From: Tabrizicola fusiformis
GTDB lineage: Bacteria > Pseudomonadota > Alphaproteobacteria > Rhodobacterales > Rhodobacteraceae
Assembly (NCBI RefSeq): GCF_013328815.1
Contig: NZ_JABUHN010000002.1
Location: forward strand, 124,001 to 188,000
DNA: 64,000 nucleotides
Direction of reading: 5' to 3'
The translations under genes and the position numbers were made by a program. This document shows positions 16,194 through 25,545 of the stretch, piece after piece. Under the pieces are notes generated by a model. It saw only the letters and a program-made list of their open reading frames with translations, made no database searches and was not told the origin of the DNA. The stretch's first letter is position 1. The number at the start of each line of letters is the position of its first letter.

Positions 16194-16946
16194 CTACGCC
16201 TTGTCTCGCACGATCACCGCATTGTTCGGCCCGGCCTTCACCTCAAACCGCGAAATCTTGCGCAACAGGTCCGAGAGTTTGGCCGACCCATAGCTGCGCG
16301 GATCGAAGTCGGGATGAAGCTGCGTCATCGCCTGCCCGATCGGCCCCAGCGAATACCAGTCCTGATCCGGGTCGATCTTGCGCATGGCATCCAGAACCAG
16401 CGGCATCGCCTTTTCCGGCGCCATCTTGACCGGCGGTGTGTCGGCCTTGCGGGGCTCTTTCGCCTCGGTCTGGGCGGGGGCCACCTCTTCGGCGCCGGCG
16501 ATATTCTCGATCAGAAGGAAGCGGTTGCAGACCTTGCGCAGGGATTCGGGCGTCTTGGCCTCACCGATGCCGATGACCTGCAACCCATCCTCGCGGATGC
16601 GGCTGGCCAGCCGGGTGAAATCGCTGTCCGACGAGACGAGGACAAAGCCATCCACCTTGCCCGCGTGCAGAATGTCCATCGCGTCGATCACAAGGCCGAT
16701 GTCGCTGGCGTTCTTGCCCTTGGTATTGGCCGATTGCTGATGCATCACAAGGCCAAGGTTGCGCGCCTGCTCTTTCCATTGGGTCAGGGCTTGGCTCGAC
16801 CAGTCGCCATAGACGCGGCGCAGGCTCGGCTCGCCAAAGGCCGCGACTTCGCCAAGGATGGCTTCGGCATGACGGGCCGGAATGTTGTCGGCGTCGATCA
16901 GCACGGCCAGAAACGGCGCGCGGCCGGGGTGGGGGTCACTGGGCAT
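16194..16946 (-). CDS. NYN-domain and LOTUS/OST-HTH protein
   Basis: A 250-residue protein. Residues 10-150 are a NYN (PIN-like) nuclease domain with the acidic residues in LIDADNIPARH, KNASDIGLVIDAMD and LVSSDSDFTRLASRIRE; residues 170-250 resemble an OST-HTH/LOTUS RNA-binding domain (WYSLGPIGQAMTQLHPDFDP). This combination is found in predicted RNases of the LabA/DUF88 group. Target RNA is unknown. It stands alone, opposite to the cyclase gene and followed by a BIME-like repeat on its upstream side. Confidence 0.82.
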   Translation of the reverse strand: MPSDPHPGRAPFLAVLIDADNIPARHAEAILGEVAAFGEPSLRRVYGDWSSQALTQWKEQARNLGLVMHQQSANTKGKNASDIGLVIDAMDILHAGKVDGFVLVSSDSDFTRLASRIREDGLQVIGIGEAKTPESLRKVCNRFLLIENIAGAEEVAPAQTEAKEPRKADTPPVKMAPEKAMPLVLDAMRKIDPDQDWYSLGPIGQAMTQLHPDFDPRSYGSAKLSDLLRKISRFEVKAGPNNAVIVRDKA

Positions 16947-17006
16947 GGGGCCTCACTTTCACCGGCGATCCTGCCCGAAACCGGCGGCAAGCGCAAACCG
17001 GCAGGG

Positions 17007-17062
17007 GGAGTCGGGGTAAACCCCGACCTACCGGCCCGTAGGTCGGGGTTCACCCCGACTCC
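17007..17062. repeat. BIME-like inverted pair, REP family 2
   Basis: Two copies of GTAGGTCGGGGT-N2-ACCCCGACTCC stand head to head, separated by CGGGCC, making a 56 bp near-perfect palindrome between the NYN gene and the sarcosine dehydrogenase-like gene. Each copy starts with GTAG, the tetranucleotide that precedes REP hairpins handled by RAYT transposases. A second such pair lies at 57936-58062. Confidence 0.75.
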
Positions 17063-17069
17063 GATAGGC

Positions 17070-19502
17070 TCAGCCCTTGACCCGGGCATTCGCCGGATCA
17101 TAGGGCGCTTGCAGCGCGATCCGCGCCGGGACCACCTCATTGGCGATCACCAGCTCATAGCGCCCGCCCGTCAGGAACCCGTCGCTGACGCCCTCGGCAT
17201 TGCGGACATAGCCATAGCCGATGGGCCGCCCGACCGTATAGCCAAAGCCGCCCGAGGTCAGATAGCCGACCGGCACCCCGTCGCGCAGGATGGTTTCCCG
17301 CCCGACCAGAACTGCCGACGGATCATCCACCACAAAGCCCGCCAGCCGTTTTACCAGCGGCCCCGCCGCCTCCAGCGCGGCACGGCCAAGGAAATCCATC
17401 CCCTTGCCCAGTTTCACCGCCCAGCCCAGTCCCGCCTCGAACGGCGTGTCATTGGGCGTGATATCGGCCGACCAGGCACGATAGCCCTTTTCCAGCCGCA
17501 GCGATTCAATCGCGCGATAGCCGAGCGGGCGGATGCCCTCGCGCTCCCCCGCCGACATCAGCGCATCGAACACCGCGCCGGTGGCGGCCAGCGGCACATG
17601 CAATTCCCAGCCCAGCTCGCCGACATAAGTCACCCGCAGCGCCCGGCAGATTGCCCCGGCAATCGGGATTTCCCGCACATGGCCAAAGGGGAACCCGGCG
17701 TTCGAGACATCCGCCGAAGTCACCCGTGCCAACACCTCACGCGCCTTTGGCCCCATCAGCGACAGCGTGCCCCAATCTTCGGTGATGTCGGTCAGGGTCA
17801 CATCGCCTTGCGGCAGGTGATCGGCGATCCAGCCGAAGTCATGGTTGCGGAACCCGGTGCCGGTGACGATATAGAAATGATCCTCGGCCAGCCGCGCCAC
17901 GGTCAGATCGGCCTCGATCCCGCCGCGTGAGTTCAGAAGCTGGGTATAGGTCAGCCGTCCCGGCGCCTTGGTCACATGGTTGGCGCAGATGTAATCCAAC
18001 GCCCGGGCGGCATCCTTGCCCGTCAGTTCATATTTGGCGAAAGAGGATTGGTCGAAAATCCCCACCGCCTCGCGGCAATGGCGATGTTCCTCGCCCACCG
18101 CATCGAACCAGTTCTGCCGGCCCATCGAGTAGATGTCCTGCGCCTCGACCCCTGCGGGGGCGAACCAGTTCGGCCGCTCCCAGCCGAGTTTCGATCCGAA
18201 AACCGCACGATGGCCCTTCAGCCGGTCATACAGCGGCGAGACGATCCGGGGGCGCCCGCTTTCATATTCCTCATGCGGAAAGCCGATGGTGTAGTGTTTG
18301 CCATAGGCTTCGCAGGTGCGCGCATCCACCCAGGCGCGGTCCTGATGCAGGCCGGAAAAGCGCCGGATATCGACCGACCAGAGGTCAAGCGGCTGCTCGC
18401 CCGTCATCACCCATTCCGCCAGAACCCAGCCCGCCCCGCCGCCCGAGGCGATGCCGAAGGCGTTGAACCCAGCACCCACATACATGTTCGCGCAGTCATT
18501 CGCCCGGCCCAGAATGAAATTCCCGTCGGGGGTAAAGCTTTCTGCGCCGTTGATCATCTGCTTGACGCCGGTGGTCTCCAGCGCCGGAATGCGGGCGATG
18601 GCCTGCTCCAGATGCTGGGCGAAATGGTCATAATCATCATCGAACAGGCGGAATTCCCAGTTTTTCGGAATATCGCCGGTGGTCCAGCTTTGCGGGTTCG
18701 GCTCATAGCCGCCCATCACCAGCCCGCCGACCTCTTCCTTGAAATAGGTGCGCCGGTCGGGGTCGCGCAGGGTGGGGGCGTCGGCGGCAAGGCCCGCAAT
18801 CTTCTCGGTCACGATATACTGATGCTTGATCGGTTGCAGCGGCACGGTGATGCCCGCCATGGCGCCGACCTCGCGCGCCCACATGCCGGCGCAGTTCACT
18901 ACCTTGTCGCAGGCAATGCGGCCCTGATCGGTGAGGACGGCCAGAATCCGGCCCCCGTCCATCTCAAAGCCGGTAACAGTCACGCCCTCATGGATCCTTG
19001 CCCCATGCATCCGCGCGCCCTTGGCCAGCGATTGGGTGATGTCCGCCGGGCTGGCCTGCCCGTCGGTGGGCAGCCAGCTTGCCCCCACCAGATCGGAAAC
19101 ATCCATCAGCGGCCACATCCGCTTGACCTCGTCGGGCGAGATCAGATGCATCTCCATGCCAAAGCTTTTCGCCGTGGTCGCCAGCCGCTTGTATTCCGTC
19201 CAGCGGTCGGCATTGGTGGCCAGCCGCAGGCAGCCCGTCATCTTCCAGCCGGTCTCAAGCCCCGTCTCTGCCGCCAACCCCTTGTAAAGCTCGACCGAGT
19301 ATTTCAGCACCCGGGTGATCGAGGCGGAAGAGCGCAACTGCCCCACCAGCCCCGCCGCGTGCCAGGTGCTGCCCGAGGTCAGCCTGCCCTGTTCGATCAG
19401 CAGCACATCCGCCTTGTGGTCGCGGGCAAGGTGATAGGCGGTGGAACAGCCGATGATGCCGCCACCGATGAGGACGATCTGGGCATGAGAGGGCAGGGAC
19501 AT
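17070..19502 (-). CDS. sarcosine/dimethylglycine dehydrogenase-like flavoprotein
   Basis: An 810-residue FAD- and folate-binding oxidative demethylase. The N-terminal 400 residues are a DAO-type FAD domain (IVLIGGGIIGCSTAYHLA) with the SGSTWHAAGL segment that carries the covalently attached FAD histidine in dimethylglycine and sarcosine dehydrogenases; the C-terminal half is a GcvT-like aminomethyltransferase/folate domain (PFGHVREIPIAG, LGWELHVPLAA). The likely reaction removes an N-methyl group as methylene-tetrahydrofolate; sarcosine and dimethylglycine cannot be told apart by eye. ATG 19502 follows GGAGG at seven bases. It diverges from a DeoR regulator. Confidence 0.88.
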   Translation of the reverse strand: MSLPSHAQIVLIGGGIIGCSTAYHLARDHKADVLLIEQGRLTSGSTWHAAGLVGQLRSSASITRVLKYSVELYKGLAAETGLETGWKMTGCLRLATNADRWTEYKRLATTAKSFGMEMHLISPDEVKRMWPLMDVSDLVGASWLPTDGQASPADITQSLAKGARMHGARIHEGVTVTGFEMDGGRILAVLTDQGRIACDKVVNCAGMWAREVGAMAGITVPLQPIKHQYIVTEKIAGLAADAPTLRDPDRRTYFKEEVGGLVMGGYEPNPQSWTTGDIPKNWEFRLFDDDYDHFAQHLEQAIARIPALETTGVKQMINGAESFTPDGNFILGRANDCANMYVGAGFNAFGIASGGGAGWVLAEWVMTGEQPLDLWSVDIRRFSGLHQDRAWVDARTCEAYGKHYTIGFPHEEYESGRPRIVSPLYDRLKGHRAVFGSKLGWERPNWFAPAGVEAQDIYSMGRQNWFDAVGEEHRHCREAVGIFDQSSFAKYELTGKDAARALDYICANHVTKAPGRLTYTQLLNSRGGIEADLTVARLAEDHFYIVTGTGFRNHDFGWIADHLPQGDVTLTDITEDWGTLSLMGPKAREVLARVTSADVSNAGFPFGHVREIPIAGAICRALRVTYVGELGWELHVPLAATGAVFDALMSAGEREGIRPLGYRAIESLRLEKGYRAWSADITPNDTPFEAGLGWAVKLGKGMDFLGRAALEAAGPLVKRLAGFVVDDPSAVLVGRETILRDGVPVGYLTSGGFGYTVGRPIGYGYVRNAEGVSDGFLTGGRYELVIANEVVPARIALQAPYDPANARVKG

Positions 19503-19532
19503 GGGGCCTCCGGGGTGCGGGCTGGGAATCGC

Positions 19533-19580
19533 TTGTGGATTTTCGTGGATATTGCGACAAAAATCCGCAATTCTCCACAA
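19533..19580. promoter_or_regulatory. nested dyads in the divergent DeoR promoter region
   Basis: TTGTGGA (19533-19539) pairs with TCCACAA (19574-19580), and inside them ATTGCG (19551-19556) pairs with CGCAAT (19566-19571). The 95 bp gap separates the DeoR gene from the demethylase gene, so this is a plausible operator for both. No binding data. Confidence 0.4.
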
Positions 19581-19597
19581 TAACCCAAGGAGACCCG

Positions 19598-20347
19598 ATG
19601 ACCCCGCGCCAGACCGCCCTGATCGCCCTTCTGGAAGCCGAAGGCAGCCAGCCGATTTCCCGGCTGGCGACGCGGCTGGCTGTGTCGGATGAAACGGCGC
19701 GGCGCGATGTGGCGCAGCTTGCCGCGGCGGGGCGGCTGGTGCGGGTGCATGGCGCGGTGGGGCTGGCGGGCGCGCTGGGCGAGGCGCCCTATGCCCGCCG
19801 GATGCGCGAGAATGCGGCGGCCAAGCGCGCCATTGCGGCGGCGGCGGCGGCGATGATCGCCGATGGCGCGACGCTGATGCTCGACACCGGCACCACCACG
19901 GCATGGCTGGCGCGCGCGCTGGCCCGGCACCGGCGGCTGACGGTGGTGACCAATTCCACCGACATCGCGCGGCTTCTGGCGGCGGGGGAGGGCAACCGCG
20001 TGCATCTGGCAGGCGGTGCCCTGCACCCCGACAGCGCCGCCGCCTTCGGGGCCGAGGCGCTGGGGTTTCTGGCGCGCTTTCGGGTCGGGCTGACGGTGAT
20101 TTCCGCAGCGGCGTTGGATGCCGGCGGTGTGCTGGACGCCGAGCCGGATGAGGCCGATCTGGCCCGGGTGATGCTGGACGCGGGGGAGCGTCGCATGGTG
20201 GTGGCCGATGCCAGCAAGTTCCTGCGCCCGGCGCTGGCGCGGGTGGCGGGCTTTGACCGGATCGGCGATCTGGTCACCGATGCCGCCCCGCCGCCTGCCA
20301 TCGCCGCCGCGCTGGAGGCCGCCGGAACGCGGTTGCATCTGGCCTGA
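19598..20347 (+). CDS. DeoR-family transcriptional regulator
   Basis: A 249-residue DeoR-type regulator. The helix-turn-helix is at residues 5-55 (ISRLATRLAVSDETARRDVAQL) and the C-terminal sugar-phosphate-isomerase-like sensor domain carries MLDTGTTTAWLARAL and TVVTNSTDIARLL. ATG 19598 follows AAGGAGA. DeoR proteins usually sense phosphorylated sugars or polyols; with no sugar gene next to it the inducer is unclear, and the divergent sarcosine dehydrogenase-like gene is the obvious candidate target. It ends three bases before the hypE stop on the other strand. Confidence 0.88.
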   Translation: MTPRQTALIALLEAEGSQPISRLATRLAVSDETARRDVAQLAAAGRLVRVHGAVGLAGALGEAPYARRMRENAAAKRAIAAAAAAMIADGATLMLDTGTTTAWLARALARHRRLTVVTNSTDIARLLAAGEGNRVHLAGGALHPDSAAAFGAEALGFLARFRVGLTVISAAALDAGGVLDAEPDEADLARVMLDAGERRMVVADASKFLRPALARVAGFDRIGDLVTDAAPPPAIAAALEAAGTRLHLA

Positions 20348-20350
20348 GCG

Positions 20351-21373
20351 TCAGCAAATCCGTGGCAATTGCTCGCCCACCAGCATATCGACAATGCGGG
20401 CGCCGCCAAAGGCGGTGCGCATCGTCACCCGCCCGGCCGTCCCGGCCATCGCCCGCCCGATCCCCACCGAACCCGCGCCTTCGGGCAGTGCGCGCATCGC
20501 GGCCAAGGCTGCTTCGGCCTGATCCGGCGGGCAGAACAGCACCAGCCGCCCCTCGTTTGCCAGATAAAGCGGGTCCAGCCCGAGGATTTCGCAGACCCCC
20601 CGCACCTCGTCGCGCAGCGGCAGCGCCGCCTCGTCAATCTCGACCGCCAGCCCCGCCTCACCCGCCATCTCGTTCAGCGCAGAAGCCAGCCCGCCCCGGG
20701 TGCAGTCGCGTGCCGCCCTGATCCCGGGCGCCGCCGCCAGCGCCGTCTGCATCAGATGCCCCAGCCCCGCGCAGTCCGAGGCGATGTCCGACGACAGCGC
20801 CAGATCGCCCCGCGCTGCAAGGATCGTCGCCCCATGGTCGCCCAGCACGCCGTTGACGATCACCACATCCCCCGCCGCAATCCGCGCAGCACCCAGATCG
20901 ACCCCCGGCGCAATCACGCCAATTCCGGCGGTGGTGATGAAGACGCCATCGCCCTTGCCCCGCTCGACCACCTTGGTATCGCCGGTCACGATCCGCACGC
21001 CCGCCTTTGCCGCCTCTTCCGCCATCGTCGCCACGATCCGGCGGAGCAGCGCCACCTCGCAGCCTTCCTCGATGATGAAGGCCGCCGAGAGCCAGAGCGG
21101 CCGCGCGCCGCCCACCGCCAGATCGTTCACCGTGCCGCAAACCGCCAGCTTGCCGATATCGCCGCCGGGAAACTCCAGCGGCGTCACCACGAAACTGTCG
21201 GTGGTAAAGGCCAGCCGCGCCCCCGGCACCTGCAAGGCATCGGCCATCAGCCGCGCCTGATCCTCTGACCCCGGCGGCTGAAAGACCGAGGTAAAGACCT
21301 CTTCGATCAGATCGCGCATCGCCCGGCCACCGCCGCCATGCGCCATCGTCACCCGCTTGTCGCGCAACGCCAT
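20351..21373 (-). CDS. hypE: hydrogenase maturation carbamoyl dehydratase HypE
   Basis: A 340-residue HypE of the AIRS/PurM fold. It takes the carbamoyl group from HypF on its C-terminal cysteine and dehydrates it with ATP to a thiocyanate that donates the CN ligands of the NiFe site. The glycine-rich N-terminus MAHGGGGRAM, LAFTTDSFVVTP and the C-terminal PRIC tail with the terminal cysteine are all present. ATG 21373 gives the family N-terminus; upstream codons run into a repeat. It is the last gene of the hup/hyp cluster, 87 bp after hypD. Confidence 0.96.
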   Translation of the reverse strand: MALRDKRVTMAHGGGGRAMRDLIEEVFTSVFQPPGSEDQARLMADALQVPGARLAFTTDSFVVTPLEFPGGDIGKLAVCGTVNDLAVGGARPLWLSAAFIIEEGCEVALLRRIVATMAEEAAKAGVRIVTGDTKVVERGKGDGVFITTAGIGVIAPGVDLGAARIAAGDVVIVNGVLGDHGATILAARGDLALSSDIASDCAGLGHLMQTALAAAPGIRAARDCTRGGLASALNEMAGEAGLAVEIDEAALPLRDEVRGVCEILGLDPLYLANEGRLVLFCPPDQAEAALAAMRALPEGAGSVGIGRAMAGTAGRVTMRTAFGGARIVDMLVGEQLPRIC

Positions 21374-21434
21374 GATTTGCACCTTTCGAAATACTCCGGC
21401 GGGAGCCCGGGACGGGCCGGGGGGCGGCGCCACC
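21374..21434. repeat. GGAGTATTT-type intergenic repeat copy
   Basis: Reading TTGCACCTTTCGAAATACTCC followed by a GC-rich stretch (21377-21430), this is a member of the family also found at 44028-44155 and 49316-49370. It lies between hypD and hypE in the operon. Confidence 0.55.
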
Positions 21435-21435
21435 C

Positions 21436-21460
21436 GAAAATCCTTTCTTCAAGGATTTTC
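21436..21460. terminator. perfect AT-rich hairpin between hypD and hypE
   Basis: GAAAATCCTT-TCTTC-AAGGATTTTC, 10 bp perfect arms, touching the hypD stop codon. It may end or attenuate the transcript before hypE, or stabilise the upstream mRNA. There is no long T-run. Confidence 0.5.
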
Positions 21461-22597
21461 CTAAGCGGCGGCCACCCGCGCCCCGGCATATTGCCAATAG
21501 GCCGCACAGGCCCCCTCGGACGACACCATCAGCGCCCCCAGCGGCATCTCCGGCGTGCAGCCGGTGCCGAATTGCGGGCATTGGGTGGGTTTCAGCTTGC
21601 CCGTCATCACCGCGCCACAGGCGCAGCCGGGGATTTCCGGCACGTTGCGGCTGGCCGCGGCATAGCCGATGCCGAATTTCTCTTCCGCATCGAAGGCCGC
21701 ATATTTCCCCCGAATGCGCAGGCCCGAAGCGTCGATCTCCCCCAGCCCCCGCCATTCAAAGCTGGGCCGCCGCTCATAGACATCGGCAATGGCGGCAAGG
21801 CTGACCGGGTTGCCATGTTCGGGCACCACGCGGCCATATTGGTTTTCCACCGCCGCCCGGCCTTCTGCGATCTGGGTCAGCACCATCAGCACCGATTGCA
21901 GAAGGTCGGTCGGCTCGAACCCGGCCACCACCAGCGGCTTGCCATAGTCGGCTGCAATGAAATCATAGGGATGCACGCCGATCACCATGCTCACATGGCC
22001 CGGCCCGACAAAGCCGTCCAGCATCATCTCGGGATCATCCAGCAGCGCCTTGATCGGTTCGGGCACGGTGATGTGGTTGCAGAAGACACTGAAATTCCCT
22101 AGCCCCTCGCGCGCTGCCTGTTGGATCGACAGCGCCGTCGAAGGCGTCGTCGTCTCAAACCCCAGACCAAAGAACACCACCTCGCGGTCGGGATTGCGCC
22201 GCGCCAGTTCCAGCGCGTCCAAGGGCGAATAGACCATGCGGATGTCGGCGCCGTCGGCCTTGGCCTGCATCAGCGATTTGCGATGCCCGGGCACCCGCAT
22301 CGCATCGCCGAAGGTGGTGAAGATCACCCCCGGCTGCTCGGCAATCTCGACACATTCATCGACCCGCGCCATCGGCAGCACGCAAACCGGGCAGCCGGGG
22401 CCATGAATGAACTCGACCCCTTCATGGATCAGCTTGTCGAGGCCGTAGCGAAAGATCGAATGGGTATGGCCGCCGCAGATTTCCATGATGTGGACGGGCT
22501 TGGCGCGGGTGGCGCCGATCTCGTCAGCCTTGCGGGCGATGGCGGCAAGCAGGCCCTTGGCCGCCGCCGGATCGCGGAATTCGGATGCAAATTTCAT
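21461..22597 (-). CDS. hypD: hydrogenase maturation factor HypD
   Basis: A 378-residue HypD, the [4Fe-4S] scaffold that with HypC assembles the Fe(CN)2CO unit. The conserved motifs HIMEICGGHTHSIFRYG, GPGCPVCVLP, FFGLGFETTTPST and the C-terminal cysteine block (CACGAVMTGKLKPTQCPQFGTGCTPE in part) are intact. Its ATG overlaps the hypC stop by four bases (ATGA), so HypC and HypD are made together. Confidence 0.96.
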   Translation of the reverse strand: MKFASEFRDPAAAKGLLAAIARKADEIGATRAKPVHIMEICGGHTHSIFRYGLDKLIHEGVEFIHGPGCPVCVLPMARVDECVEIAEQPGVIFTTFGDAMRVPGHRKSLMQAKADGADIRMVYSPLDALELARRNPDREVVFFGLGFETTTPSTALSIQQAAREGLGNFSVFCNHITVPEPIKALLDDPEMMLDGFVGPGHVSMVIGVHPYDFIAADYGKPLVVAGFEPTDLLQSVLMVLTQIAEGRAAVENQYGRVVPEHGNPVSLAAIADVYERRPSFEWRGLGEIDASGLRIRGKYAAFDAEEKFGIGYAAASRNVPEIPGCACGAVMTGKLKPTQCPQFGTGCTPEMPLGALMVSSEGACAAYWQYAGARVAAA

Positions 22598-22875
22598 GCC
22601 AAAGCCTCCTCAGAGCGGGCCATCTGTTCCAGCGTCTCTTGCGCCTCGCCCAGATCGCGCAGCGCCTCCAGAGTTTTGGTGGCCTCATCTTCGTCAATCA
22701 GGCTCATGGCAAAGCCGACATGGATCAGCGCCCATTGCCCGACCAGTGCGGTCAGGTCATTGCCCGCCACGCAAGCCACATTGACCGCGCGCCGCACGCC
22801 CGACACCTCGGCCATCGCCATCAGCCGGTCTTCATCCACGATGGCGGTGATCCGCCCCGGTATGCCCAGACACAT
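22594..22875 (-). CDS. hypC: hydrogenase maturation chaperone HypC
   Basis: A 93-residue HypC. The essential N-terminal Met-Cys (MCLGIPGRI) is present, followed by the OB-like barrel (MAMAEVSGVRRAVNV, VGQWALIHVGFAMSLIDEDEA). It carries the iron precursor with HypD and escorts the large-subunit precursor. It overlaps both neighbours (hupR stop/hypC start TGATG; hypD start ATGA). The related HupF gene lies 6 kb away in the same cluster. Confidence 0.95.
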   Translation of the reverse strand: MCLGIPGRITAIVDEDRLMAMAEVSGVRRAVNVACVAGNDLTALVGQWALIHVGFAMSLIDEDEATKTLEALRDLGEAQETLEQMARSEEALA

Positions 22876-24356
22876 CAGTCGTCCTCCTCTTCGGCGGCCA
22901 GCCGCCCCGAGGGGTCAGCAATGCCATAACGGTCCAGTTTCGCCCGCAGCCCCACCCGGCTCAGGCCCAGCTCGGCCGCGGCGCGCGATTTGTTCCAGCG
23001 GTGGCGCGTCAGCGTCTCGCGCAAAATCCGCATCTCGATCAGTTCCACCCGGTCTTTCAGCGTGCCATCGGCGACCAGCACCGCCTCGGCCGAACGGTCG
23101 GCCCCCGCCTCATGCGGGGCGGCTTGCAGGATCGGGCGGCTGATCAGCTCGGCCCCCAGAAGCGGCGATTGCGCAAAGATCAGCATCCGCGTCACCTCAT
23201 TCGCCAATTCGCGCAGGTTGCCGGGCCAGTCGTAATTCTCAAGAAATTCAAGGGCGGCGGGGGCAAAGCCATGGGCCGCCTTGCCATGCTGCGCCGCCAG
23301 ATCCATCAGGAAATGCTGCGCCAGCAGAGCCACATCGCCCCGCCGGGCGCGCAGCGGCGGCAGCGCCAGTTCCCCCACCGCCAATGCATAGTAAAGGTCG
23401 GGGCGGAAGGCGCCATCGGCCACCCGCCGCGCCAGTTCGCCACCCGAAGCCGCAATCAGCCGCAGGTTGGTCGTCAGCACCTCCTGCCCGCCGACGGGCG
23501 AGAAACTGCCCTCTTCCACCAGCCGCCACAGCGCCAGTTGCAGCGCGGGTCCGGCATGTTCCAGCCCGGCCAGAAACAGCGTGCCCCGATCCGCCTTTTG
23601 CGCCAGCCCGATGCGGTTGACCCCGCCGGGCAGGACGCCGCGCTTTGCCCCGAAAAGCTCTATCGCCGCCAGCTCCTCGGGCATCCCCGCAAGGTTCAGC
23701 GCGTGGAATGGTTTGTCCGAGCGCAGGCTGCCGAAATGCATTGCGCGGGCCAGCCGCGCCTTGCCGGTGCCGGGTTCGCCCACAATAAGGACCGGCACGT
23801 CGAAACTGGCGTAATGCCGTGCCGCCTCGATCAGGGCATTCATCGGGCTGGCGGGGGCGCGCAGCAGGGTTTCAAACCCCATCCCCTCGCGCAGCGCCGC
23901 CCGCCGCTTTTCCAGCTTGGTCTGCGCGGTGGACGCCAGAAAGCGCATCTCCAGCGCCATACGCTCATTCTCGCGCGCCAATTGAAACAGGCGCGCGCCG
24001 TTGCGGGCGGCCATCAAGAGTTGATCCGGGTGCCAGGGTTTGGTCAGGAATTGCTGGATGCCGGCGGCGTTGATCGCCTGCGCCATGGCGCCGGGGTCGG
24101 TGTAGCCGGTGATCAGCAGGCGCACGGTGTCGGGCCAGCGGTCGCGCAGGTCGGTCAGGAATTCAACCCCGGTCTTACCCGGCATCCGCTGGTCGCAGAT
24201 CACCACCTGCACCCATTCCTCCTCCATCAGCCGCAGTGCCGCATCGGCATCGCCCGCTGTCAGGCAGTCGAATTCATCCTCAAGCGCCATCCGCATCGCC
24301 GAGAGCGAATGGGGCTCGTCATCGACCAGAAGGACGGCGGGGCGCGGGCTGGGCAT
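22875..24356 (-). CDS. hupR: hydrogenase response regulator HupR
   Basis: A 493-residue NtrC-type response regulator. Receiver domain 5-125 with phosphoacceptor Asp55 in [13 protein letters not shown]+ domain from about 165 with a Walker A GEPGTGK; Fis-type helix-turn-helix at the C-terminus ([20 protein letters not shown]). The GAFTGA loop that contacts sigma-54 is replaced by GVLPGG, in line with R. capsulatus HupR, which works with sigma-70 polymerase and activates hupSL in the unphosphorylated state. Partner kinase HupT is at the far end of the cluster. ATG 24356 overlaps the hypB stop (TGATG). Confidence 0.94.
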   Translation of the reverse strand: MPSPRPAVLLVDDEPHSLSAMRMALEDEFDCLTAGDADAALRLMEEEWVQVVICDQRMPGKTGVEFLTDLRDRWPDTVRLLITGYTDPGAMAQAINAAGIQQFLTKPWHPDQLLMAARNGARLFQLARENERMALEMRFLASTAQTKLEKRRAALREGMGFETLLRAPASPMNALIEAARHYASFDVPVLIVGEPGTGKARLARAMHFGSLRSDKPFHALNLAGMPEELAAIELFGAKRGVLPGGVNRIGLAQKADRGTLFLAGLEHAGPALQLALWRLVEEGSFSPVGGQEVLTTNLRLIAASGGELARRVADGAFRPDLYYALAVGELALPPLRARRGDVALLAQHFLMDLAAQHGKAAHGFAPAALEFLENYDWPGNLRELANEVTRMLIFAQSPLLGAELISRPILQAAPHEAGADRSAEAVLVADGTLKDRVELIEMRILRETLTRHRWNKSRAAAELGLSRVGLRAKLDRYGIADPSGRLAAEEEDD

Positions 24357-25204
24357 CAGGCTTTCTCCGCCAGCCGGGCGCGCAGCCATTCCAGCCATTG
24401 TGCCATGCCCTGCCCGGTGCGGGCCGAGACACGCAGGATTTCGATGGCCGGATTGACCCGGCGCAGGTTCGCTTCATAGGCGTCAAGGTCGGCGTCGCAA
24501 TGCGGGGCCAGATCGCATTTGTTCAGGATGGCCAGCCGCGCGGCGGTGAACATATCGGGGTATTTCAGCGGCTTGTCCTCGCCCTCGGTCACCGACAGGA
24601 TGGCCACCTTGGCATCTTCGCCCAGATCGAAGCCGGCAGGGCAGACCAGATTTCCCACATTCTCGATGAAGAGGTAGGACCGGGGTGCAGGCCGCAGATC
24701 GTCCAGCGCGTGGCCCACCATATGGGCATCAAGGTGACAGCCCTTGCCGGTGTTGATCTGGATTGCCCGGGCGCCGGTGGCGCGGATGCGGTCGGCATCG
24801 GCGCTGGTCTGCTGATCGCCCTCGATCACGGCAAGCGGGGCATCGCCAAGCGCCTGAATGGTCTTGCACAGAAGGGTGGTCTTGCCCGACCCGGGGCTTG
24901 AGACAAGGTTCAGCGCCAGAACCCCCAGCGCCCGCAGCACCCGGCGGTTGGCCTCGGCCAGCGCGTCATTCTTGGCAAGGATCGAGGTTTCGACCTCGAT
25001 CAGCCGGGCCTGCGACATGCCGGGCACCGAAACCCCCGCCGCACCAAGGCCGTAGTGGTGGCCGTGGTCATGGTGATGCCCGTGGGAATGGTTGTGCGCC
25101 GCAGGCGCCTTGGCCAGCACATGGGGAAAGGGCAGGGGTTTTTCCGCAGGCTTCGGCCCCGCGTCAAACGTCACCTCGCCATGGCATCCGCAAACGCTAC
25201 ACAT
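24356..25204 (-). CDS. hypB: hydrogenase nickel incorporation GTPase HypB
   Basis: A 282-residue HypB, which inserts Ni with HypA. It has the N-terminal CSVCGCHG metal site, a histidine-rich nickel-storage stretch ([14 protein letters not shown], about 38-51), and a G domain with P-loop [11 protein letters not shown], a nickel/zinc site Cys-His in [10 protein letters not shown] and NKCDLAPH. It overlaps hypA (TGATG) and hupR. Confidence 0.96.
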   Translation of the reverse strand: MCSVCGCHGEVTFDAGPKPAEKPLPFPHVLAKAPAAHNHSHGHHHDHGHHYGLGAAGVSVPGMSQARLIEVETSILAKNDALAEANRRVLRALGVLALNLVSSPGSGKTTLLCKTIQALGDAPLAVIEGDQQTSADADRIRATGARAIQINTGKGCHLDAHMVGHALDDLRPAPRSYLFIENVGNLVCPAGFDLGEDAKVAILSVTEGEDKPLKYPDMFTAARLAILNKCDLAPHCDADLDAYEANLRRVNPAIEILRVSARTGQGMAQWLEWLRARLAEKA

Positions 25205-25545
25205 CAGACCACCTCCATATCCCTGATCCGCATTTCATCACCGCCTTCGGGCAACAGCCGGCCACCGCCACACAGGGGGCAGGGCGCCAGCCGGTCGTCG
25301 ATCTGCACCGTCACCCGGCAATCATAGCAAAGCGCCTGCCCGGGCAGGTCGATCATCTCCAGCCGCGCGCCTTCGGCGGGACTGCCGCGCATCACCACGT
25401 CAAAGGCGAATTCCAGCGCCGGTTTCTCGACCCCGGCAAAGCGCCCGATTTCCAGCCGCAGCACGGTCACGGCGGTAAAGCCATGGGCGCGGGCCTGATC
25501 CAGCACGATGCTGCGGATGCCTTCGGCAAGGCTCATCTCATGCAT
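25204..25545 (-). CDS. hypA: hydrogenase nickel chaperone HypA
   Basis: A 113-residue HypA. The Ni-binding N-terminus MHEMSLAEG and the zinc site CYDC...CPLC are intact. It delivers Ni to the large subunit with HypB. Its start overlaps the end of hupK by eight bases, and its stop overlaps the hypB start. Confidence 0.96.
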   Translation of the reverse strand: MHEMSLAEGIRSIVLDQARAHGFTAVTVLRLEIGRFAGVEKPALEFAFDVVMRGSPAEGARLEMIDLPGQALCYDCRVTVQIDDRLAPCPLCGGGRLLPEGGDEMRIRDMEVV

